Positions 32,486-39,070 of a stretch of DNA of 39,070 nucleotides are shown here, one piece after another. Position 1 is the first letter of the stretch, and each line of letters begins with the position of its first letter. A model generated the notes under the pieces. That model was not told the DNA's origin and made no database searches. It saw only the letters and a program-made list of their open reading frames with translations. Origin of the DNA: Gemmatimonadota bacterium (lineage in GTDB: Bacteria; Gemmatimonadota; Gemmatimonadetes; Gemmatimonadales; Gemmatimonadaceae); assembly GCA_016874035.1 (NCBI GenBank), contig VGVM01000022.1:1-39070 (forward strand). Reading direction: 5' to 3'. The position numbers were made by a program, and so were the translations under genes.

Positions 32486-33580
32486 ATGCTTTCAGTGCCT
32501 ATCAAGTTCGGTGTCCGGTCGGACTTCCGGAAGGAACTGCACAAAAAAGTTTACGAGTACCTCGACAACTGCGGGAAGCCTATCCGGGCCCCGTTGGCGA
32601 TGTACCGGAAGACGGCCATCCTGCTGGCATGGCTGGCCCTGGCCTACACGGCGCTCGTCTTCATCAGCAGCAGCTGGTGGCAGGCGTTGCTCAGCTCGGC
32701 ACTGATGGCCGCGGCAATCGCGGGGATCGGGTTCAATATCCCCCACGATGCCGGGCACGGGAGCTACTCGGGGAATGCCGCAGTGAACCGCGGTATGGCG
32801 TTCGTGTTCGATATCATGGGCGCGAGCTCCTACTGCTGGCACTGGAAGCACAACGTGCTCCACCACGGGTGGACAAACGTTCCGGGCGTGGACGACGACA
32901 TCAACGTCGGGCCGTTGGCCCGACTCGCCCCGCAGCAGAAGCACTACGGATTCCATCGCCTTCAGCAGTACTACCTGTGGGGTCTGTACGGTCTGACCAC
33001 CCTCAAGTGGCAGCTTGTTGACGACTTCAAGGACATCATCCTCGGGCGTATCGGACCCCGCCAGATTCCGCGGCCGAAGGGAATGGAGCTCGTACTGTTC
33101 TTCGTGGGCAAGGCGACGTGGGCGACGATTTTTCTCGTGATTCCATTGATGTTCCACTCGTTCGGTACGGTCCTGACGATGTACCTCGTGACCAACGCAA
33201 TCCTCGGCGTAATCACGTCAGTGGTGTTCCAGATGGCGCACACGGTGGAAGAGGCCGACTTCGTACCGCCGCCACCGGGCGCTCCCGAGGAGCGAATCCA
33301 GAATGAATGGGCCGCACACCAGGCGGAGACGACGGTGAACTTCGCGCCCCGGAACCGGTTCTGGACCTGGTACCTTGGCGGCCTGAACTACCAGATCGAG
33401 CATCACCTGTTTCCGAGCGTCAGCCACCAGCACTATCCGGACATCGCGCCGATCGTCGAACAGACCTGCCGGGCGCACAATGTCGGGTACTACACGCACC
33501 CGTCGTTCCGCGCCGCGATCGCATCGCATTTCCGCTATCTGCGTGAGATGGGCAAGCCGCCGGAGATGGCCCCGGCGTAG
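32486..33580 (+). CDS. Membrane fatty-acid desaturase
   Basis: This 364-residue di-iron enzyme of the inner membrane should introduce a cis double bond into acyl chains. All three histidine boxes are present: HDAGH (His87-His91), HNVLHH (His122-His127) preceded by HWK, and QIEHH near residue 310. The Gln-containing third box and overall layout resemble the acyl-lipid (delta-6-like, linoleoyl-CoA desaturase) branch but with no cytochrome b5 domain. At least four hydrophobic segments flank the boxes. The ATG at 32486 is preferred over one 33 bases earlier, since MLSVPIKFGV begins the conserved region. It diverges from the amidohydrolase fusion. Regulation by temperature would be usual for such genes but is not shown here. 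Confidence 0.92.
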   Translation: MLSVPIKFGVRSDFRKELHKKVYEYLDNCGKPIRAPLAMYRKTAILLAWLALAYTALVFISSSWWQALLSSALMAAAIAGIGFNIPHDAGHGSYSGNAAVNRGMAFVFDIMGASSYCWHWKHNVLHHGWTNVPGVDDDINVGPLARLAPQQKHYGFHRLQQYYLWGLYGLTTLKWQLVDDFKDIILGRIGPRQIPRPKGMELVLFFVGKATWATIFLVIPLMFHSFGTVLTMYLVTNAILGVITSVVFQMAHTVEEADFVPPPPGAPEERIQNEWAAHQAETTVNFAPRNRFWTWYLGGLNYQIEHHLFPSVSHQHYPDIAPIVEQTCRAHNVGYYTHPSFRAAIASHFRYLREMGKPPEMAPA

Positions 33581-33598
33581 CGCCGCGCCCGTCCATGG

Positions 33599-33635
33599 AA
33601 AAAAGGAAGCCCCCGGCGATTCGCCGGGGGCTTCC
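33599..33635 (-). terminator. Intrinsic terminator of the SusC-SusD-DUF4397 operon
   Basis: A perfect stem (arms of 14 bp, 33605-33618 and 33622-33635) is followed on the minus strand by six Ts. It lies 24 bases past the DUF4397 stop and 25 bases past the desaturase stop. It is the clearest factor-independent terminator in the window and may also stop plus-strand transcripts. Confidence 0.93.
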
Positions 33636-33659
33636 TGCGTTACGCGAACTTACGACCGG

Positions 33660-34439
33660 CTACCGATTGGCCGTGTTGTCGAGGAAGGGGCGGTTCGTGG
33701 CCGTGGTGGAGGTCACGGTCATGTCACCGCGCGCCGTAATCGTGTACACACGGCCGGCCACGAAGCTGACGGCCGTGCGGCTGATGGCGTTGGTGGTCAC
33801 GCCGCTCAGCCGCGTGCCGAGGTCGTACACCGCCGGGGCCACCGCCGTAAAGGCGCCGGCGCCCTTGTAGGCCACGGCGGCACCGATGGCCGCCTCCGCC
33901 GCGGTCGTCGTGTTGCGGCCATACAGCGTCATGGCCTGCGAGTTCGGGCTCGCATTGACGAACCGGACATACGCCTGCGTGTAGTCAATGGCGCTGGCGT
34001 AGTCATCCTCGACCACAAAGCCCTCGACCATCTTCGTGGCGGTGTTGTAGAACCCACTCAGATACAGCGAGTAGATCTTTCCGGCAGCGAGCGTTGCCGG
34101 CACCGATGCGATGCCGAGTCCGTTGTCGGTAACCGCAGTGATCTTGCCGCTGAACGTGTATGCGCCGGGCGCAATGGCCGAGTACAGGCCGCTCGCGCCG
34201 ACGCTCCCGTACGCCACGCCGTTGTTCGACTCGGCGCCCGTGGCGGAGAGGACGGCCGTCATCTTCACGTCGTTGGCGAAAAAGTTTACCGACGGCGCAT
34301 TGATGCCGAAGTTGAAGAATCGGACGCGGGACTCGGCCACCGGCCCGGTAATGTCCTGCACCTGGACCTTTTCACAGGCCGAGAGTGCAACGACCGCGGC
34401 GAGCGCCGCGAGAAAGTGATATCGAATCATGGAAGTCAT
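33660..34439 (-). CDS. DUF4397 domain lipoprotein
   Basis: The 259-residue product has a lipoprotein signal with lipobox LSAC (Cys22), so it is probably held in the outer membrane. The rest is beta-rich and built of two similar halves with the DUF4397 look: VRFFNFGINAPSVNFFAND...PGAYTFSG and VRFVNASPNSQAMTLYGRN...PAVYDLG. Its function is not known. The ATG follows the SusD stop directly (TAAATG), so it is translationally coupled and is the third gene of the SusC/SusD operon, suggesting an accessory surface role in uptake. A terminator ends the operon just after it. Confidence 0.85.
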   Translation of the reverse strand: MTSMIRYHFLAALAAVVALSACEKVQVQDITGPVAESRVRFFNFGINAPSVNFFANDVKMTAVLSATGAESNNGVAYGSVGASGLYSAIAPGAYTFSGKITAVTDNGLGIASVPATLAAGKIYSLYLSGFYNTATKMVEGFVVEDDYASAIDYTQAYVRFVNASPNSQAMTLYGRNTTTAAEAAIGAAVAYKGAGAFTAVAPAVYDLGTRLSGVTTNAISRTAVSFVAGRVYTITARGDMTVTSTTATNRPFLDNTANR

Positions 34440-36011
34440 TTACGGTTGAGTGATCCAGAGCGGCTTCGTGTGGTAGTCGAGCGCAAGCCCGCCGATGGCG
34501 TCGAGGGACGCCCGGTTCCACACGTACTCCGAGTTGTATCGTGGCCGGATTCGGTGCGCGAGCTTGCCGCCATTGTCGCCGAACAGGCTGGTCGGTGGCG
34601 CGAACCCTGGGAACACCTGGGCCGCGCCTGCCGGGTCGAGGTTCGTGTAGTTGTAGCGGCGCATGTCCATCCAGATCTCGTTGTGGCCCCAGCCCCACTG
34701 CGCGATGTACTTCTGCGACATGATCTGGGTCAGCGTCAGTGCATTCGCCGAGGCGGGCACGATCGCCGGTGCCGCGAGGAACGCCGCCTTCTCGGCCGCG
34801 GTGATCTGCGTGGGTGTCTGGCCGGCGTCGAGGTTGCGCGCATTTACCCAGTCAATGTGCGACGACACGCCGTTGAGGTACGCGGCAAGGGCGGTGGCCT
34901 TGTCGCCCATCTTGTAGGCCGCTTCCGCCTTGATGAACTGGAGCTGCGAGTACGTCATGACCGGCAGCTTTGACTTCTCGGCGAAGATGTAGCGGGCCGG
35001 GAGCGTGAGCCCGCCCGTGCCGGCGTACCCAAAGAAGTTGTTCGGTTGCTGCGTGGCGGTAAGTGCGCCGAAGCCCACGACGTTGATGTTTAGGCCGCGG
35101 TAGAGCCCGTCGGGCGACGCCGCCAACATCCGGCTCATGCGGGGGTCCACGACGCCGCCGAATGCCGTGCCGTTCATGAGGTTCACGACGAACTGCGTCT
35201 GCCGGTAGTTCGTGATGTTGTTGCGCGTCCGGCTCCAGAAGTTCATGTCGTCGTTCACGGTGCCCGGGTAGGCAAGCAACGGATCGTCGGCGTTGCCGGC
35301 GAGCGAGCGGTTCACATCCGCGATCACGTCGGCGGGTTTGTAGCTGGACTTGTTGCTGTAGTGGTTGAGCGCCAGCGCGCGCATGCCGTACGCGAGCTTC
35401 AGCCACTTGGTGCGGTCGCCGTTGTAGATCTTGTCAGTGCGACCCAGGTAGGCTGCGTTCACCGCACCGTCGGTGCGCTGCAGGTTGGTGATCGCTTCGC
35501 CGAGCAGGCGCAGGACTTCGCTGTACGCGTACTCCTGCGTGTCATAGTTGAAGATGAACTTGGTCTGGTCGATCGCTTCCTTCACGATGATCTCGCCGCT
35601 CAAGTCCGTGTTGACTTGCCAGCCCCAAGCCTTGAGGATGTAACCAACGCCAAGGACGTCCCAGCGTTCCTCGGCCTCGGCGATCCGCATCATGTCCACG
35701 AGGTTCTGGCCAAAGGTCCAGTACACGTCTCGCCACTGCTGGCCGCCGTTATCGCTGGAGGCGTCGTAGCCCATGCGATCCCAGGTGGAAAGTGCCGTGC
35801 CCGGCAGCGTCCACTGCTGCGTGTAGCGGCCGACAAAGCGACCGTCAAACTGGGGCGACGTGACCATCCAGTGCAGCATCGGCGCGAGATACAGGTTCGC
35901 CGACACGGTCTGCGGTGCGTTCGGATTCTCGTTGACGTCGAGGAAGTTCTTGCACCCCGGAGCCAGGACGAGTGCGCCGACAAATGCGGCGCCATGGAGG
36001 AGTTTTTTCAT
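34440..36011 (-). CDS. SusD/RagB-family outer-membrane substrate-binding lipoprotein
   Basis: A 523-residue lipoprotein (signal MKKLLHGAAFVGALVLAPGC, Cys20) of the SusD/RagB family, with the usual start NFLDVNENPNAP and helical TPR-like parts (EAYAYSEVLRLLGEAITNLQ-type segment and WLKLAYGMRALALNHYSN). It should cap the SusC barrel and bind the nutrient, an oligosaccharide or peptide. The pattern fits the SusD-like group seen outside Bacteroidota. It starts two bases after the SusC stop, without its own Shine-Dalgarno, so it is coupled to SusC. No sugar-specific regulator or hydrolase adjoins the operon, so the ligand is unknown. Confidence 0.93.
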   Translation of the reverse strand: MKKLLHGAAFVGALVLAPGCKNFLDVNENPNAPQTVSANLYLAPMLHWMVTSPQFDGRFVGRYTQQWTLPGTALSTWDRMGYDASSDNGGQQWRDVYWTFGQNLVDMMRIAEAEERWDVLGVGYILKAWGWQVNTDLSGEIIVKEAIDQTKFIFNYDTQEYAYSEVLRLLGEAITNLQRTDGAVNAAYLGRTDKIYNGDRTKWLKLAYGMRALALNHYSNKSSYKPADVIADVNRSLAGNADDPLLAYPGTVNDDMNFWSRTRNNITNYRQTQFVVNLMNGTAFGGVVDPRMSRMLAASPDGLYRGLNINVVGFGALTATQQPNNFFGYAGTGGLTLPARYIFAEKSKLPVMTYSQLQFIKAEAAYKMGDKATALAAYLNGVSSHIDWVNARNLDAGQTPTQITAAEKAAFLAAPAIVPASANALTLTQIMSQKYIAQWGWGHNEIWMDMRRYNYTNLDPAGAAQVFPGFAPPTSLFGDNGGKLAHRIRPRYNSEYVWNRASLDAIGGLALDYHTKPLWITQP

Positions 36012-36013
36012 GG

Positions 36014-39000
36014 TTAGAACCGGGTCTTGATGCCGAAGTTGATGCCGCGCGGCATGGGGAAGTTCCCGAAATCGATGCCGGAGGCTCCAGAACCACCCAC
36101 CGCCGCCGAGTTGCCGTTGACGATCGGGTCGAGGCCGGAGTAGTTGGTGATCAGGAAGAGGTCGGTCGCGGTCATGAAGAGCCGCACGTCGCGCGCCTTG
36201 AGGTAGCGGCCGGGCATCTCGTACTGCACGGTGACGTCGCGGAGACGGAGCCAGTTGATGTCCTTCTCGATGAAGAGCTCTTCGCTGATGGACGTGTAGT
36301 AGTTCGTCTGCACCGCGGGAATCACGACGATGTTGTTCGGCGTCGGTGTTGCGCTGTTCTCCTTGCCGTCACGCAGCACACCCTTGACCACGCGGGGCTG
36401 CTCGCGGTCCAGCGTGCGCATGCTGAGGCCACGCGCGGTGAGGAACTGTTGCGTGGCATTGAACACGTCGCCGCCCTTCCGGAAGTCGAGCAGGAAGCTG
36501 AGCGACCATGCGCCGTGCCGGAACATGTTCGTGACGCCCATCGTCCATTCGGGCTGGCGATCGTAGCCCGCGTCAATGAAGAGCGTCGAGCGGATCGGAA
36601 GGCCCGTGGTCGGGTCAATGAGGATCTCGCCCTGGTTGTTGCGCAGGTAGAACAGGCCGGTGAGCGAACGCGTCGAGGCGCCCGGTGCCGTGCCATTGCG
36701 CACGTTGCCGAAGAGCCAGGTGTCCGACACGTAGGATTCCGGAAGCTCGTTGGGGAGCTTGATGGTTTCGCCCTTGCTGCGGTCGAAGTTCACGATGACA
36801 TCCCACGAGAGCACCGGCTTCGACATCGGCGTGCCGCGCAGCGTGACTTCCCAGCCCTGGTTGCGCGTCTCGGCGCCGTTCAGGTTGAAGAGGATGTAGC
36901 CCGTGCCGTAGCTGCCGCGGATGTCGTTGACGATCTGGTCCCTCGTCTGCTTGCGGTACCAGGTGATGTCGAGCCCGAGGCGGTCGTCGAGGAAGCCGAG
37001 CTCGGCGCCGAACTCATACGAGCGCGCAAACTCCGGCTTGAGCGCGAGGTTCGGGCCGGTGAACCCGTAGCCATACCCGCCGAACGACGTGGCCTTGAAC
37101 TCGAGCGAGGGGCGGTACGCATACGGGCGGGCATCGCGGCCGACCTCGGCCCAGGCCGCGCGCACCTTGCCCGTCATGAACTCGCTCACGGATGGGAACG
37201 CATCCGAGAAGACGTAGCTGGTGGAGATCGAGGGGTAGAAGAACGAGTTCCGCTCCGCCGGGATCGTCGAGGTCCAGTCGTTGCGCCCCGTGACGTTCAC
37301 GTAGAGGTAGTTCTTGTAGTCGAGCGTTGCCTGCGCGAACGCGCTCACGAGGCGACGCTGCTGAATGGTCGTGCGGTTGAAGCGCAGGTTCGTGTTGTTG
37401 ATGGACACGAAGTTCGGGTCGAGGAAGTCCTGGCCCTTGAGCGCATCGTACGACGACTTGAGCTGCTGCACCTGGTGCCCGACGAGCCCGCTGATCGCGA
37501 AATCCCGCCATAGCGGCCGGCGGTTCACGTTCAGGAGCGTCTGCGCGGTGAGGTTCCGCGTGAAGTCGGTGGACTGGTCGAGAACGCCGTTGGTGCTCTG
37601 GCTGTAGATGCTCTCCGGGTGACGGGCGAGCATCGTGCCGGCGGTGTACGAATCGAACCCGATGTTCGACTTGATGTTGCCCCAGCCGAACGGGGTCAGT
37701 ACGACACCGAGGTTCGTGATGAGCCGGTTCGTCTTGGTGTCGTTGGTGTTCTTGTTGACGTTGAAGTACGGGTTGTCCGTCTCGCCGGTAGCGGCAAGCG
37801 AGGTGATGCGGCGCCGGGTCCCCGCAGGCGTCAGCCAGTCCTTGGCATTGTCGGTGGCCGGCCACATCAGCAGCCCGAGGAGCGGACCATCCGTGCCCTT
37901 GAATGACTGACGGTTGTCGCTGTACGAGTACGCCATCGACAGGTCGGCCTTGAGCCAGTTGGTGACCTGCGCCGCCGACGCGCCCGTGAGGTTGTACTTG
38001 GTGAGGAAGCTGTTTGGCACCACGCCGTTCACCTTGTCCGTGCTTCCGGCGACGCGGTAGTTGATCTTGCCGTCCGGTGCGGCGCCGCTGAAGGTGAGCG
38101 AATGCTTCTGCGTCAGCGCGGACTTGAAGAACCCGTCCACGTTGTTGTAGAAGGTGGTGCCGGGCGCATACGGTGTGCCGAAGTAGAAGAACGAACCCTG
38201 TACCCCACTGGAGATCGAGGTGGGACCGTACACGCGCTGCACCTCGGGTTCGGCGCGCGGCGTCTCGATACGGAAGCTGTTGCTGTACTCGAGCCCGCCG
38301 ATGCCGGCCTTGCCGCGCTTCGTGGTGATCACGATCGCGCCGTTCGCGGCGTCAATGCCGTAGAGGGCCGATGCTTCCGGGCCCTTGAGCACGACGAGCG
38401 ACTCGATGTCGTCCGGGTTGATGTCGGCCGCGCGGTTCGTGAAGTCCACGCCGCGGTTGTTGAGCGCCGTGGTCGAACCGGGAGCGTCGGACGCGAGCAC
38501 GTTCGTGTTCATCGTCTTGTTGTCGAGCGGCAGGCCGTCCACGATGAACAGCGGCTGGTTGCTGCTCGAGATCGAGCTGACGCCGCGGATCGTGATCGAA
38601 CTCGATGCGCCGGGGACACCCGAGCTGCTCGTCACCTCGACGCCGGCCACGCGGCCCTGCAGCGAGTTGACGAAGTTCTCGCGCTGCGTCTGGGCGATTT
38701 CCGCGCCCGGGACGGTCTGCTGGGCGACACCGATGGATCGGCGCACGGAGGTCTCGCCAAGGGCGGAGATGACCGTGGCGTCCAGCATCATGGCGATGCG
38801 CTTCAGCTGGATATCGATCGTGTTGTCCGCGCCGACCACACGCTCGACAGACTCGTTGCCGATCAGCCGGAAGATCAGCACCTGACCGACCGAAGCACGG
38901 AGCGTGTACGCCCCGGCGTCCGTGGTGAGGGTGCCGATGTTCGTGCCTTTGACGCCGACCTGGACGCCGACCATCGGCTGTCCCGATTCGTTCGTCACCC

Positions 39001-39070
39001 TGCCGGACACGGCCTTCTGCTGCGCCCACGCGGGCGCAACGAGAACGACCATGCCCATCAAGACCATCAA
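36014..39070 (-). CDS. SusC/RagA-family TonB-dependent outer-membrane transporter (start cut by window edge)
   Basis: At least 1018 residues are visible and the frame reaches the window edge, so the true start may lie beyond it. After a signal peptide (ending PAWAQQ) comes a carboxypeptidase-regulatory-like domain (GRVTNESGQPMVGVQVGVKGT, TDAGAYTL), then the TonB plug with the SusC signature SLQGRVAGVEV, SSITIRGVSSIS, PLFIVDGLPLD and VLKGPEASALYG, followed by a large beta barrel ending in the aromatic residue of GIKTRF. It imports a ligand captured by SusD, energised by TonB. It is the first visible gene of the three-gene operon; promoter and any regulator lie outside the window. Confidence 0.95.
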   Translation of the reverse strand: MMVLMGMVVLVAPAWAQQKAVSGRVTNESGQPMVGVQVGVKGTNIGTLTTDAGAYTLRASVGQVLIFRLIGNESVERVVGADNTIDIQLKRIAMMLDATVISALGETSVRRSIGVAQQTVPGAEIAQTQRENFVNSLQGRVAGVEVTSSSGVPGASSSITIRGVSSISSSNQPLFIVDGLPLDNKTMNTNVLASDAPGSTTALNNRGVDFTNRAADINPDDIESLVVLKGPEASALYGIDAANGAIVITTKRGKAGIGGLEYSNSFRIETPRAEPEVQRVYGPTSISSGVQGSFFYFGTPYAPGTTFYNNVDGFFKSALTQKHSLTFSGAAPDGKINYRVAGSTDKVNGVVPNSFLTKYNLTGASAAQVTNWLKADLSMAYSYSDNRQSFKGTDGPLLGLLMWPATDNAKDWLTPAGTRRRITSLAATGETDNPYFNVNKNTNDTKTNRLITNLGVVLTPFGWGNIKSNIGFDSYTAGTMLARHPESIYSQSTNGVLDQSTDFTRNLTAQTLLNVNRRPLWRDFAISGLVGHQVQQLKSSYDALKGQDFLDPNFVSINNTNLRFNRTTIQQRRLVSAFAQATLDYKNYLYVNVTGRNDWTSTIPAERNSFFYPSISTSYVFSDAFPSVSEFMTGKVRAAWAEVGRDARPYAYRPSLEFKATSFGGYGYGFTGPNLALKPEFARSYEFGAELGFLDDRLGLDITWYRKQTRDQIVNDIRGSYGTGYILFNLNGAETRNQGWEVTLRGTPMSKPVLSWDVIVNFDRSKGETIKLPNELPESYVSDTWLFGNVRNGTAPGASTRSLTGLFYLRNNQGEILIDPTTGLPIRSTLFIDAGYDRQPEWTMGVTNMFRHGAWSLSFLLDFRKGGDVFNATQQFLTARGLSMRTLDREQPRVVKGVLRDGKENSATPTPNNIVVIPAVQTNYYTSISEELFIEKDINWLRLRDVTVQYEMPGRYLKARDVRLFMTATDLFLITNYSGLDPIVNGNSAAVGGSGASGIDFGNFPMPRGINFGIKTRF

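Noticed and set aside
33480-34973. 497-codon plus-strand frame across the desaturase end, terminator, DUF4397 and SusD genes
   Set aside because: It runs through a strong terminator and opposite two recognised genes, and its product is low-complexity Arg/Val/Gly-rich.
35972-37513. 513-codon open frame antisense to the SusC gene
   Set aside because: It is the mirror frame of a clear SusC coding sequence; composition is charged and Arg-rich with no motif. Such long antisense frames are usual at high GC.

Overview
The window looks like a chromosomal segment of a GC-rich, Gram-negative, aerobic heterotroph, most likely a member of the Gemmatimonadota. The reasons are a SusC/SusD outer-membrane uptake pair in a high-GC genome, many Sec-exported hydrolases and peptidases with N-terminal signal peptides, a type III glutamine synthetase, ASPIC/UnbV and YVTN-type secreted proteins, and the general style of the coding sequences. 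The phylum is an inference from gene content; no rRNA is present to prove it.

Layout. 1-3.8 kb: tail of a DUF5916-type outer-membrane/beta-barrel protein, a YVTN beta-propeller gene broken by a one-base frameshift, and a class A penicillin-binding protein. 3.8-8 kb: type III glutamine synthetase (minus strand) with an AT-rich upstream region carrying inverted repeats, a DASS-family anion transporter, and a tRNA-Cys with its own promoter. 8-14.2 kb: an amidase translationally coupled to a three-part secreted protein (cyanophycinase-like, degenerate beta-lactamase-like, Ycf48-like propeller), and a divergent GH10-like hydrolase with a 57-bp tandem duplication at its signal-peptide end. 14.2-15.9 kb: a chimeric reading frame in which the first third of a dicarboxylate/cation symporter is joined in frame to an HNH-nuclease-like protein, followed by about 265 bp without a gene. 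15.9-23.1 kb: rhomboid protease, GH20 hexosaminidase, M28 peptidase with a Gly/Ala/Arg-rich insert, and an active/inactive M16 peptidase pair. 23.3-29.6 kb: YdeI-like protein plus nitrilase, a secreted LIC_10091-like protein, a shortened MarR regulator, DinB-like protein, two tandem paralogous secreted proteins with six conserved cysteines, and a thiolase. 29.7-39.07 kb: an amidohydrolase fused to FG-GAP/UnbV repeats, a fatty-acid desaturase, and a SusC-SusD-DUF4397 operon ending at a clean intrinsic terminator.

How the genes fit together. Most products act outside the cytoplasm: peptidoglycan synthesis, amino-sugar and polysaccharide hydrolysis, peptide degradation and TonB-dependent uptake. 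That suits a scavenger of polymeric organic matter. Several genes touch nitrogen (glutamine synthetase, amidase, cyanophycinase-like, nitrilase-like), but they do not form a single operon.

The observations most worth following are: the symporter/HNH chimera; the three-part cyanophycinase-like protein; the amidohydrolase/UnbV fusion; the undescribed six-cysteine secreted pair; and a recurring TANNNT box placed 6-8 bases before the ATG of genes that have no Shine-Dalgarno, which suggests widespread leaderless transcription. No CRISPR array, complete mobile element, integrase or rRNA was seen, and no complete, self-evident new defence system.
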